Shown piece by piece: positions 31,070 to 40,939 of a DNA stretch of 46,651 nt. How positions within the stretch are numbered: the stretch's first letter is position 1; each line of letters starts with the position of its first letter. The notes beneath the pieces are model-generated. The model worked only from the letters and a program-made list of their open reading frames with translations. It was not told the origin of the DNA and made no database searches. The stretch covers positions 1 to 46,651 of the forward strand of contig CAYIWL010000001.1 of NCBI GenBank assembly GCA_964367085.1, read 5' to 3'. The translations under genes and the position numbers were made by a program. The DNA comes from JACPIN01 sp964367085 (GTDB taxonomy: Archaea > Nanobdellota > Nanobdellia > SCGC-AAA011-G17 > ARS1403).

Positions 31070-34000
31070 ATGAAAAGATTTAATTTAAAATTGATCTGCA
31101 TTTTGATTTTAATAGTCTTAAGTAGCTTTATTAGTATTCATAATGTTTATAGTTATGCTGGTGTTGATGATGCTATTGTTCTTGGAATCGGGTGCATTGG
31201 CGGAATGTTTTTTAGTGGTGGAAGTTGTAGGTTATATCAGCCACCTAAACAAAATTATGATTGTGGAGTTTGCAATGATAAAGATAAATTTCTATTTGGC
31301 AAATGTACTGAATATCAATGCAGGGCTATTGGAAGAGACTGTGTTTTTGTCCCTAGCCTAAAGGATTCGAGTGAAGGTTTCTGCCTTAATAAAAGAGAGC
31401 AGGCTTTGGTCGAGAATGAAATAGTTTCTTGTGGTGTTTTGGATATAGCGACTATGAGGATTAAAGAAGATGTTAGAAATATTTATGATGATTCAGTCAG
31501 TTCAGAATCTCAAAGTGACCAGAGTGATGGTTCGGCTCCTCCCGACATTACAGGAAACGCTCTAAATCCGGGGGGTAGAACAAGAAGTGTTGCTGCATCT
31601 GAAAACAGGGTTTTGAAAGGTTGCGATTTGGGTGATTTAGCAATAAATAAATTGTATGGGTTTATACTTACTACGAACAGGCCAGTTGAATGCAGGTTTA
31701 GTACGGTCCCTAGAAAAGAGGATCTGTTTACAGTAGATTTGTTCGATGGTGTCACAGAAGGGATGTCTGATGAGGAAGCTTATAGGATAATCTTAGAAAA
31801 TGTAGGTAATAGTAAGGTGAAGTTATTTACTGAGTTTCCTAATGGCGTAGATCATTTATGGCCTATTCATTTTAATGTTGCCGAATGGACTTCAGATAAT
31901 ATTAAGGAATGTAATGATGGGGGTTGTACTTTTTATGCTAGATGTGCTGATTTTGATGGGAGCAATGTCATGGAGGAAGATTTCATATTTACCTTCAACA
32001 TAGTTGATCCTGTTGATGACACTGAAGGCCCTAAGATTATTGACTTCAATCCTGAAAACAGCAATGGTCTACAAAGATATACATTGCCTTTAAGTGCTAA
32101 TGGAAATTTAAATGTTGAATTTCGTGTTTCTGATGAAACTGGAATTAAGGAATGTAGGTATAGCAGGAACGATGGAGGATATGGACAAATGACTTTGATT
32201 AATGACTGTAAACCTAATACGGATGATACTTCGCAATTTATCCAGCAATGCAATGTTGCTTTGAGTGAGGTTAGAGAAGGAGATAATTTATTTTATTTCA
32301 ATTGCATGGACACTGATGAAAAAGAGAACATTAATCCTACGAATTATGTCTATAATGTTGTAGGAGCAAGCAGTTTGTCTTTACAGGTTAAATCTCCTTT
32401 GGATGGGAGCACAATTGATGGAGTTAGTGATATATTAGAAGTTGTGACTTCTGGTGGTACTGATGGAACTGCTGTTTGCAAATATAGTTATTCTAGAATC
32501 GGTGGCGGGATTTCTGGTACTAATCTTGTTTTTGCTTCAGATACTCCTGGTTCTGAGGATAAACGAGAACACAAACAAGAAATTAATTTCTTAACCGAAG
32601 ATGCTGATTATATCTTAATTGTTGATTGTGAAGATTTACATGATAACCAAAATAAAGCCAGTGCAACTGTAAACTTTAAATTTGAGAAATATGTTGCTCC
32701 TCCTGAAGGCGCTGTTGTTTGCGAAGTGGATAATACGTGTCCTTTATGCAGCAAGGATAAATATTGTGCTGAGCTTGAGGGAGAAAAATATCTGTGCAAT
32801 CCTACTACGGATGTAAGACAGAGTTGCACTAATGGAGTTTGCTCTGCTGCAAATTGCCCTAGCACAACTAAAACTTATGGAGCATCTTATTGTTCATTAG
32901 ACCCAACTCCATTATGCTTGAGTGATCAGGATAACGATGAAATCGAGGATGCTTTAGACTGCAATGATAAGGATACTCAAACTGGCAGAACAATTGGACA
33001 GTGTATAGAAGCTTTATGTGAAACCTGTTCTGAAAATTCTGAAAGTGCTGCCAATGATGGGAATTGTGTTAAGAAAAGAGGTTGTGTTATTGATTGCAAT
33101 AATAACTACTTTGACCAGAATCAAGCTATATGCTTAAGCGCTAAAGATAATGGATGCAAGTGGAGTGGAGATGAAAATAAATGCGGATATGATTGTGCTG
33201 AAGGATATAATGATGATGATAGTAATTCTGTTTGCGTTCCCGAAGGCATTGTTGAGATTAAAGGAGAATTACCAGTTGGTTGCGAACTAAGCGAAGTTAA
33301 ATGGTATGATCTGGAAAATGGTAGGCCCTATTCTAATGCAGTTTCTGTAGATGAAGATACTGAGATTGCTTTGAAAGTTAGAGGTAATGAGCAATGTAAA
33401 GATGCAGATATTGAAATTGATTTATATGATTACGAAGAATTTTTGGGAGAGAGTGTTTATGAGCAGATTACCTTTATGGGTTTCCCGAAAGTATTGAAAT
33501 TAGATGAAAGAAGTGCGGGGGGAGGGTATTACAAAGTTGCGCTATTGACCTTGCCTTGGCAGGGAGATGCAAATGAAGAATATGAAGACGAAGATCCAGA
33601 ATTAGTTGCTGCGTTTGGTGATGTATTCAGCGCTTCTTCAAATGAGAAAACTCAGTTAATAAAGATAAATAAGATAACCACCCCTCCGGGTGCAAAAGCT
33701 GGAGATGCTTGTGAAACTGCTGATCAATGCGATGGAGTGTACGGTCCTGCTGGGGCTTTAGGTTTGACTTGTGTTAAAACTGAACAGAAATGTCCAACTA
33801 CCACTCCTCCGCCAAATCCTGTTCTTTGCGGAAATAATAATTTAGATGAAGGAGAGAGTTGCGATGGAAGCTTGCGGGATGGAAAAACTTGCGACGACTT
33901 TGATAATCAAGTGGGAACTTTACAATGTGCAAGTGATTGTAATGGATTTGATACAAGCTCTTGTAGAAATCCTGATCAACCAAGCCCTGGTGGAGGCTGT

Positions 34001-37000
34001 ACTGTAAAATTTGGAGATGTTGTTTGTCCTGGAATTTACGGCTATGAAGGCCAAAATCTTAAATGCTTTGATAAAGGTGATAATTGTCCTGCTGTAACAA
34101 CTGGCCAACCTCCCGGTGGCGGCGGGGTACCTGGAACTGGCACATTAAACATTGGAGAGATATCTTCTTTAAAAGGGAATATTGTGATAATTACTAATAA
34201 AGATGCTGAGTGTGAAGTCTATAACAGTAGGTCTTATGTTAGTTCAGCTAAAATAGGCAACATGCATAAAGAACCTATTGGAAGCAACACCCATCATTCA
34301 TATTCTTACGATGTTGTCGGTACTTATGATACGTGGTGGGTTAAATGTACAGCTGGTAGCGAAGTGGCTGATAAAAAAGTTCCAACATTTACTGTTACTT
34401 CTGGAGATACAAATGGCAACAATGTTCCTTTAAGAATTGACAGAGTGTTTGTTACTGAAGATAAAGAAGTAGTTGTATGGACTTCTGGTGGTAGAGGGAA
34501 TGATGGAAGTGCTGATTGTGCAGTTTATAGTAGTGGTGCATTTACTTCTAAAATTGCGGATATGACCTCTTTTGACTTAGGAGATGTTGATACTCATAGT
34601 TATAGTCATAATACTCCCGGAACTTATAACGGATGGTATGTCAGATGTGAAGATAATGGCGATGTGAAAACTCAGGTTGTTCCTAGCTTTACCATTGTTG
34701 AGGGTCATGATAATGACCGTGATAATGATGGAAAATTAAATACCGAGGATAATTGTTCTGATATTGCCAACGCTGATCAAAAAGACTCTGACAATGACGG
34801 GGTGGGAGATATCTGCGATACTGGAGAAGATCTGACTCTACCCGTTGTAAATATAATTGCTCCTATTGATGGTGCTGAATTAAGACAAAGTGATATTAGT
34901 GTTAATGCCGAGTTTAGCGATGAGACCATAACTAATTGCGAGGCTAAATTAGATCTTGGAAGATTTATAGCAATGGATGATGACAATAGGAATAATGGTA
35001 TTGCTTCTTATTCATTTGCAGAGGTTAATGTTGGACAACATACTATCCAAGTTTGGTGCAGAGATAGTAGCGGAAAAATTGGAAAGGATGAAGTAACATT
35101 TATGGTAATAAGTAGGGATCCCGGTACAGATAATAATCCTCCTACAATTGAGATAGAATCTCCACAGGATAATGCAGTATTAAGACAAAATTATGTTGAT
35201 GTTAGTGTCAGATTTAGCGATGAGACCAATACTGAATGCTCTGCAAGACTAGATTTTGGAACTTTTACAAAGATGAATGGAGGAGGGACAACCAGTGGCA
35301 TTGCAACACATAAATTTACCAATCTGCAAGTTAGAGAGCAACCTTATGGCCTTTCGGTAAGGTGCGTTGATGGAAATAATAATCCTGTTGAGAGAAGCGT
35401 AAGATTTGCTGTTGAAAACGATAATCCTAATAGCGATCATAATAACCCCGTCGTTGAAATTCAATCACCTTTGAACAATGTAGAGTTAGAAGAAGGTGAT
35501 GTTGAAGTTATTGTTGCATTTTCTGATGAAACAACAACGACATGTACTTTAAGACTTGATTCTGGAAGAGTATTACAGATGCTTGATGATGGACTGACAA
35601 GCGGAGTTGCATATTATAAACTGCTTGGTATGAAGGCTAGACAAAATCCTTATAATTTGTTAGCAGAGTGTAAAGATAGCAATAATAATATCGGAAGAGA
35701 TAGCATTAATTTTGTTGTGAGGAAAGAAGGAAGTGGAACTGAACCAGAAGAAAACTCCATTGACGTCTTTATTGACTTACCAAGGCAAACAGACAGATTT
35801 TCTGTTGGGGATAGCTTGTTATTGAGTGTGAGGAGTAGTGAAAGAGCCGATTGCAGATATATCGATTATAATTTAAGAGAAACTAAACCGGTTTATGATG
35901 ATATGATTGCCTTGAATTCTGTAGATAGTTCAGGAAAGAATCATGCTTTAAGGATAATTTATTCTGGAGATAAAGAAGGATTTTATGTGATGTGCAAGAA
36001 TGATGCAGGATCAGGGTATAATTTTGTTGAGGTGATTAGAAAAGCAGATGATGTTGATAAGCCATTGGGGATAAAAACTGTGAGTTCTGCAAGGGGCAGG
36101 ATTGTTGTTGAGACTATTGGCGGCAAATCAGATGATGGAAGTGCAAGTTGCAGCGTCTATAACAGCATTTCTATGATAGATTCAAATAAAGTTAGTGATT
36201 TAAGGAGCTCTGTGTTAAATGCAAAAACTTTTGCTCATGCATATACCCATACAACTCCTGGAACTTATAATGGGTGGTATGTGAGATGCGCTGATGATGA
36301 AGATGCGAGAGATATCCAATCAATGTCGATCGATGAGTTTACTGTTACTCCTGGCGGCGTTATTGTGGCAGATAAACCTTTGGAAATTGATAATCTAAAC
36401 TCTGATAGGGGGAACATTATTGCTATAACTAGTGGTGGCGGGGATGATGATGGAAGCGCCGATTGTGACTTGTTTGACCATATCAATTTGAGAAATAAAA
36501 TTATTGATTTGGAGTCGGTTAATTTAGGAAGAACTTTTGCTCATACTTACATTCATATAACTCCTGGAACTTATAGTGGATGGTATGTGAGATGCGCTGA
36601 TGATGAGAATGCAGATAGGATTAGAGGAAGAACTGTTCCTACTTTTACAGTAAGAGAAGGTGATGTTCCTGGAGAAATGATAGATGTGAGGATAACATCT
36701 CCATTATCAAATGCTGAGTTTAGCTCTGGTGAAAATGTCTTGCTGAGTGTTTCAACTAATGAAGCTGTTGACTGCAGGTATTCTTCTTACACTCTTGGCG
36801 GAGGGGAATTGCCTAATTATGATAATATGGAAATATTGAATCCTTCTACACAAGCTAAAACAATTCATGCAAAACAAATTGTTTATTCTGATGATAATGG
36901 ATATTATGTGAAGTGTGTTAATAATCTTAAATCTGGGGATAAGTTCGTTGTTGTAAAGAAAAAAACTGGGCAGGAAGAATGTCCTTATGACTGCAGCAGA

Positions 37001-38896
37001 AACAATAATTGCATTACACCGTGTAGTACAGATTCTAAATGCGTTGCAGATCTTGATTGCGCTTCTGTTTGCAATGCCGACGGTGATTGCGATGCTGGAG
37101 AAAATGTAAATAATTGTGCTGTTGATTGCACTCCCTGTGCCAATGGTGCTGTTAGAGATTGTGGCACTTCTGATATTGGATTGTGTGCTTTAGGCAGACA
37201 GACATGTGTAAATAATAGATGGAATGAATGCAGCGGGAATATAAATCCTATGGCTGAAATTTGCGGAGACAATTCTGATAATGATTGTGATTCAAGTATA
37301 GATGAGGGGTGTGCTTGCACTATTGGAGCTACTAGAGGTTGTGGCACCGACGTGGGAGTTTGTACAACTGGAATTCAACGCTGTATAAGTGGAGATTGGG
37401 ATGTTTGTAGTGGAGTTAAACCTCAACCTAATGAAGTATGCGGTAATAATTTAGATGATGATTGTGACGGGAATGAAGATGAAGGATGTGAAGAACCACC
37501 TGGACCACCAACTGGAGATTGTAGAATATCTAGAGCAATGTGGGTTAGTGAAGATGGAAGAAATCAGCTAAGTGGGGATATTAATGAAAACACAATTGTA
37601 AATGTTGCTTTGCAGGGACAAAATTGTAATGGACAACAAATAAGCTTAGAACTTTATGGGCTTGATGACAGAAATCTTTTAGGAAAAAGTTATGAAAGAA
37701 TTACTAATATAAATTTCCCACAGACGGTTACTTTTGAAGATCAAGGGGTTGCATTTGCTCAATGGACAGTTAGATGGATTGAAGATACTGGATTTACATT
37801 GGATAATGATCCTGAATTTATATTTAGAGCTGTTGGCACTGATTTAGAATCTCCTGTTATCAAAGTAAAAAAAATTGTAAGCAGTTCATCTGATACCGAT
37901 GGAGATGGGAGATTAAATGAAAATGATAATTGCCCGAGTGTTGCTAATGCAGATCAATTAGATTCTGATAATGATGGAATTGGAGATGCTTGTGATTCCC
38001 CGGGAGGTGGCGGAACTGGAGCTTCTAGCCTGATATTAGGAGAAGTAGGGCCGAGCGGAACTGTGCAGACAATAACGCCTGAACTCTTCATTAATTTAAG
38101 AGGAGGCCCAGATCAGAACGGAGTTGCAACTTGCCACTTTAGGAGAGGATTTACTCGAGAATTAGAGGAAAGACTTAATCCAAATGATTACGACGGAACA
38201 ATGGATTATGAAAGGGTTTTTGGCGGAACCACTAAATATAGTAAAACATTAAACAACATTAATGTCGGAAACCATGAATATTATATCCGATGCCAGGATT
38301 CTTTAGGAGCATTAACGCAGCTAAGAAGAATTAATTTTGCGGTTCAGATTCCTATCACTCAGCAACTTAACATTTTAGCTTCCGGACCTGATGGAGATTA
38401 TGGGAAGAGAAAAATTGAGATGGCTACTGCAACTAGCGGAGGTGTCGGTGACATTAGTTGTGTTTATACTGGCACTGCAATAGTCCCGTCTAGAATATCC
38501 GGAAGCAAGCTTGATCTTGGTTCAGGAGTTCTCGTGCATACCGCGAATGTAACTGTAAATGCTGATAGCACTTATAATATTAGGGTTGAGTGCAGTGATA
38601 GTGCCGGACAGACTGTGGCGCAGGATCATACTATAAGAGTTGTCGAGGATAGCGTTGCCCCTGAAATAAGGCAGATAATCAGCGAGGGTAGCAACAAATA
38701 TGTAACTGTTAGCGAGGAGGCTGACTGCGAAATTGCAACTGGAGACTCTGTCCCTGTTAATGAAAATCAATGGAAAGGAGTTGGCAAGGATGCAAGAAAC
38801 AGGGCTAAACATTTGATTGCTTTAAGTGGAAGCTATTACTTCAGATGTAAGGATATTTGGGATAATCAGATGAGCATTGTTAAGATTAATCCTTGA
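31070..38896 (+). CDS. Giant (2608-residue) Cys-rich repeat surface protein
   Basis: The signal peptide is KLICILILIVLSSFISIHNV. Repeated modules fill the rest. Four copies of a TPGTYNGWYVRC-type module are centred near residues 1085, 1185, 1730 and 1830. Three Ig-like blocks with I-x-S-P-x-D/N-x-A near 1257, 1355 and 1457 carry SDET and a C-terminal Cys strand. Two DCRY...YVKC modules are near 1620 and 1905. Two related V-x-W/AMW...E-domain copies lie near 730-870 and 2150-2270. Thrombospondin type-3-like Ca sites (DSDNDGVGDICD near 1240; DSDNDGIGDACD near 2305) and MopE-like DxDCDGxxDEGC at about 2070 and 2127 suggest calcium binding. Probably an adhesin or S-layer-associated fibre. No C-terminal anchor was seen. 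Confidence 0.85.
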   Translation: MKRFNLKLICILILIVLSSFISIHNVYSYAGVDDAIVLGIGCIGGMFFSGGSCRLYQPPKQNYDCGVCNDKDKFLFGKCTEYQCRAIGRDCVFVPSLKDSSEGFCLNKREQALVENEIVSCGVLDIATMRIKEDVRNIYDDSVSSESQSDQSDGSAPPDITGNALNPGGRTRSVAASENRVLKGCDLGDLAINKLYGFILTTNRPVECRFSTVPRKEDLFTVDLFDGVTEGMSDEEAYRIILENVGNSKVKLFTEFPNGVDHLWPIHFNVAEWTSDNIKECNDGGCTFYARCADFDGSNVMEEDFIFTFNIVDPVDDTEGPKIIDFNPENSNGLQRYTLPLSANGNLNVEFRVSDETGIKECRYSRNDGGYGQMTLINDCKPNTDDTSQFIQQCNVALSEVREGDNLFYFNCMDTDEKENINPTNYVYNVVGASSLSLQVKSPLDGSTIDGVSDILEVVTSGGTDGTAVCKYSYSRIGGGISGTNLVFASDTPGSEDKREHKQEINFLTEDADYILIVDCEDLHDNQNKASATVNFKFEKYVAPPEGAVVCEVDNTCPLCSKDKYCAELEGEKYLCNPTTDVRQSCTNGVCSAANCPSTTKTYGASYCSLDPTPLCLSDQDNDEIEDALDCNDKDTQTGRTIGQCIEALCETCSENSESAANDGNCVKKRGCVIDCNNNYFDQNQAICLSAKDNGCKWSGDENKCGYDCAEGYNDDDSNSVCVPEGIVEIKGELPVGCELSEVKWYDLENGRPYSNAVSVDEDTEIALKVRGNEQCKDADIEIDLYDYEEFLGESVYEQITFMGFPKVLKLDERSAGGGYYKVALLTLPWQGDANEEYEDEDPELVAAFGDVFSASSNEKTQLIKINKITTPPGAKAGDACETADQCDGVYGPAGALGLTCVKTEQKCPTTTPPPNPVLCGNNNLDEGESCDGSLRDGKTCDDFDNQVGTLQCASDCNGFDTSSCRNPDQPSPGGGCTVKFGDVVCPGIYGYEGQNLKCFDKGDNCPAVTTGQPPGGGGVPGTGTLNIGEISSLKGNIVIITNKDAECEVYNSRSYVSSAKIGNMHKEPIGSNTHHSYSYDVVGTYDTWWVKCTAGSEVADKKVPTFTVTSGDTNGNNVPLRIDRVFVTEDKEVVVWTSGGRGNDGSADCAVYSSGAFTSKIADMTSFDLGDVDTHSYSHNTPGTYNGWYVRCEDNGDVKTQVVPSFTIVEGHDNDRDNDGKLNTEDNCSDIANADQKDSDNDGVGDICDTGEDLTLPVVNIIAPIDGAELRQSDISVNAEFSDETITNCEAKLDLGRFIAMDDDNRNNGIASYSFAEVNVGQHTIQVWCRDSSGKIGKDEVTFMVISRDPGTDNNPPTIEIESPQDNAVLRQNYVDVSVRFSDETNTECSARLDFGTFTKMNGGGTTSGIATHKFTNLQVREQPYGLSVRCVDGNNNPVERSVRFAVENDNPNSDHNNPVVEIQSPLNNVELEEGDVEVIVAFSDETTTTCTLRLDSGRVLQMLDDGLTSGVAYYKLLGMKARQNPYNLLAECKDSNNNIGRDSINFVVRKEGSGTEPEENSIDVFIDLPRQTDRFSVGDSLLLSVRSSERADCRYIDYNLRETKPVYDDMIALNSVDSSGKNHALRIIYSGDKEGFYVMCKNDAGSGYNFVEVIRKADDVDKPLGIKTVSSARGRIVVETIGGKSDDGSASCSVYNSISMIDSNKVSDLRSSVLNAKTFAHAYTHTTPGTYNGWYVRCADDEDARDIQSMSIDEFTVTPGGVIVADKPLEIDNLNSDRGNIIAITSGGGDDDGSADCDLFDHINLRNKIIDLESVNLGRTFAHTYIHITPGTYSGWYVRCADDENADRIRGRTVPTFTVREGDVPGEMIDVRITSPLSNAEFSSGENVLLSVSTNEAVDCRYSSYTLGGGELPNYDNMEILNPSTQAKTIHAKQIVYSDDNGYYVKCVNNLKSGDKFVVVKKKTGQEECPYDCSRNNNCITPCSTDSKCVADLDCASVCNADGDCDAGENVNNCAVDCTPCANGAVRDCGTSDIGLCALGRQTCVNNRWNECSGNINPMAEICGDNSDNDCDSSIDEGCACTIGATRGCGTDVGVCTTGIQRCISGDWDVCSGVKPQPNEVCGNNLDDDCDGNEDEGCEEPPGPPTGDCRISRAMWVSEDGRNQLSGDINENTIVNVALQGQNCNGQQISLELYGLDDRNLLGKSYERITNINFPQTVTFEDQGVAFAQWTVRWIEDTGFTLDNDPEFIFRAVGTDLESPVIKVKKIVSSSSDTDGDGRLNENDNCPSVANADQLDSDNDGIGDACDSPGGGGTGASSLILGEVGPSGTVQTITPELFINLRGGPDQNGVATCHFRRGFTRELEERLNPNDYDGTMDYERVFGGTTKYSKTLNNINVGNHEYYIRCQDSLGALTQLRRINFAVQIPITQQLNILASGPDGDYGKRKIEMATATSGGVGDISCVYTGTAIVPSRISGSKLDLGSGVLVHTANVTVNADSTYNIRVECSDSAGQTVAQDHTIRVVEDSVAPEIRQIISEGSNKYVTVSEEADCEIATGDSVPVNENQWKGVGKDARNRAKHLIALSGSYYFRCKDIWDNQMSIVKINP

Positions 38897-38913
38897 TCAT
38901 ACCATTATTATAG

Positions 38914-38943
38914 TACAAATATTTATAAACTAATTTGTATTAT
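38914..38943 (+). repeat. 30-bp direct repeat copy 1: promoter inside inverted arms
   Basis: Identical in 30 bases to 39014-39043. A TATA box ATTTATAAA is framed by TACAAAT and its complement ATTTGTA. No gene begins 25 nt downstream of this first copy. Confidence 0.85.
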
Positions 38944-39013
38944 ATATTGTTCTGTGGAAAACCAGAAAAGTTTGCAAATTGTTTTATATTGAGCAATTTT
39001 GTTATGAATATGA

Positions 39014-39043
39014 TACAAATATTTATAAACTAATTTGTATTAT
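39014..39043 (+). promoter_or_regulatory. 30-bp direct repeat copy 2: promoter/operator of the ATPase gene
   Basis: The same 30 bases, exactly 100 bp after copy 1. Its TATA box (about 39021-39029) lies roughly 25-30 nt before the ATPase ATG at 39053. The inverted arms (ATACAAAT/ATTTGTAT here) bracket the TATA box, so a repressor bound there would block TBP. Confidence 0.6.
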
Positions 39044-39052
39044 GTTTTATGA

Positions 39053-40306
39053 ATGGCACAGATAACCAAAGATATTCTGATACTACAGAAGCGAGAACTG
39101 GATAAGCGAATTAAAGAAAAATATATCGACAGAGGAAACGAGCTAAAAGGGTTAAACAGCAATATTATCAAAGTTATTATCGGGCCTAGAAGGGCCGGAA
39201 AATCCTTCTTTGCCATTCATACTTTGGATAAATATGGAAATTTTGGCTATGTTAATTTTGACGACGAGAAACTAATTGAGACGGAAAACTATGATGAGGT
39301 AATAACTGCTGTGAACTCTGTTTATAATAATCCTAAAGTGATATTATTTGACGAGATCCAGAATCTTGCTAAATGGGAATTGTTTGTGAACCGGCTACAA
39401 AGGCAAGATTATAACTTAGTAATTACTGGGAGCAACGCCCAACTTCTGAGCAAAGAATTAGCTACACATTTAACTGGAAGGTGTTTTTTAACATATATCT
39501 TTCCATTTTCATTTAAGGAATATCTCCAATTTGAGGAGGAGCCAACAACTACGGAAATAAAAGAGAAATTGTCTAATTATCTAATTTATGGGGGGTATCC
39601 AGAGCCGCTGCTCAAAAATTTGGGCTATGGAGATTATTTATCAACTTTGTTTGGCTCAATAATCTATAAAGATATTGTGAAGAGGTATAAGATAAGGTCA
39701 GCAGACGAAATAGAAAATTTAGCCTTTTATCTCTTATCAAACATTGCAACTGAGTATTCTTATCATTCTTTAACGAAAATAAGTGGCATTAAAAGCTCGC
39801 ATACAATTCAAAAATATCTAGGATATTTGGAGGAAGCGCTTATTTTCTTTAGCTTGAACCGATTTTCTTATAAAGTTAAAGAGCAGCTTGCATCCAATAA
39901 AAAGATTTATTGCATTGATAACGGCTTTATCACGGCTAAGTCATTTAAATTAAGCCCGGATATTGGAAAACTTTATGAAAATCTAGTAGCTATTGAATTA
40001 AAGAAAAAAGAGATGAAGAATAAACTAAGTGTTTTTTATTGGAAAAATCCACAACAGGAAGAAGTAGATTTTGTACTTAAAAAAGGGGCAAAAGTTAAGC
40101 AGCTTATCCAAGTTTGCTTTAATATCAGCAATGTGAAAACGAAGGATAGGGAAATTCGCGCTTTGCTTAAGGCAAGCCGAGAGCTAAAATGCCAAGACCT
40201 TCTTATTATCACAGAAAATTATGATAATGAAAAAAATATTGAATGGTTCGGAATAAAAAGAAATATTAAGTTTTTACCTTTATGGAAATGGTTGCTTGAA
40301 AAATGA
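39053..40306 (+). CDS. DUF4143-type AAA ATPase
   Basis: 417 residues. Walker A is GPRRAGKS (44-51) and Walker B VILFDEIQNL (about 95-104); NLVITGSNAQLLSKELATHL is the sensor region. A winged-helix stretch (KISGIKSSHTIQKYLGYLEE) follows, and the C-terminal DUF4143 domain has QQEEVDFVLKKG and LIQVCFN, a nuclease-like fold in which the usual E-x-K is replaced by Q-V-C. These ATPases are abundant in archaea and bacteria, with no settled function. It has its own duplicated promoter but overlaps the next pilin-like gene (ATGA), so it is wired into the surface cluster. Confidence 0.85.
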   Translation: MAQITKDILILQKRELDKRIKEKYIDRGNELKGLNSNIIKVIIGPRRAGKSFFAIHTLDKYGNFGYVNFDDEKLIETENYDEVITAVNSVYNNPKVILFDEIQNLAKWELFVNRLQRQDYNLVITGSNAQLLSKELATHLTGRCFLTYIFPFSFKEYLQFEEEPTTTEIKEKLSNYLIYGGYPEPLLKNLGYGDYLSTLFGSIIYKDIVKRYKIRSADEIENLAFYLLSNIATEYSYHSLTKISGIKSSHTIQKYLGYLEEALIFFSLNRFSYKVKEQLASNKKIYCIDNGFITAKSFKLSPDIGKLYENLVAIELKKKEMKNKLSVFYWKNPQQEEVDFVLKKGAKVKQLIQVCFNISNVKTKDREIRALLKASRELKCQDLLIITENYDNEKNIEWFGIKRNIKFLPLWKWLLEK

Positions 40307-40797
40307 AACGGGGACAAACTCAGCAAATATTTGTATGGATTCTTGTTTTAGTCGTTGCTGTTTCAATTTTATTTTTTGGGATTAAGCTGATAAAGAAAAG
40401 CGAAGGGTTGAAAGATGAAGCTTTGATTGTGAGATTCTTTGATAATTTAGATAAAAAATTAAGCCAGTATTATTATCTCGATAAAGGCAGTTCGGGAGAA
40501 GAGAAGTTTTTATTGCCAAATGATGTGAAAGAGGTTTGCTTTATTAACTCCGATATTAGTGTTCTGGCCGAGTTTACAAATACTCAAGTTGATGAAGATA
40601 AAAAGGATTATTTTTTCCAGTTAAAAGATTTTAGTGATGTCTTTATCCTGCCTAATAATCTCTATCAAGGAAATAGGTACAATTTAACTATGGTATTTAC
40701 TTCTATAGACAACCCAAAATGCTTAAATGTTGCAAATGGAATCTTAACTGTTAATCTAGAGAATAAAGGGGTAACTGAAGGTGTTGAGATCAAATAA
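40303..40797 (+). CDS. Pilin-like protein with KRGQ signal (module 2)
   Basis: 164 residues. The N-terminus is MKRGQTQQIF followed by VWILVLVVAVSILFFGIKLI: the class III signal RG|Q and a hydrophobic assembly helix. The mature domain is mostly beta (NRYNLTMVFTSIDNPKC, GILTVNLENKGV) with two Cys. The start lies within the ATPase stop (ATGA). It is likely a minor pilin or filament subunit. Confidence 0.7.
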   Translation: MKRGQTQQIFVWILVLVVAVSILFFGIKLIKKSEGLKDEALIVRFFDNLDKKLSQYYYLDKGSSGEEKFLLPNDVKEVCFINSDISVLAEFTNTQVDEDKKDYFFQLKDFSDVFILPNNLYQGNRYNLTMVFTSIDNPKCLNVANGILTVNLENKGVTEGVEIK

Positions 40798-40807
40798 AAA
40801 TGGAAAA

Positions 40808-40933
40808 ATGATGACGGATAAAGAACTAATTGTTTCAACGGAACTCCTAAATCAGAAAAGGACGAGCTGGTCGCAAAATGCGGCTACCTTAAATCACTTA
40901 GGATCACAAATTGTTATACTAGAAAATAGGTAG
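40808..40933 (+). CDS. Doubtful 41-residue reading frame between pilin-like and ORF6N genes
   Basis: ATG 40808 (or 40811) opens TDKELIVSTELLNQKRTSWS and ends at a TAG at 40931. There is no recognised family. It fills the 142-nt gap before the ORF6N gene and might be a leftover of an insertion. Included because the space is otherwise unexplained; it may not be translated. Confidence 0.25.
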   Translation: MMTDKELIVSTELLNQKRTSWSQNAATLNHLGSQIVILENR

Positions 40934-40939
40934 AAAGAT

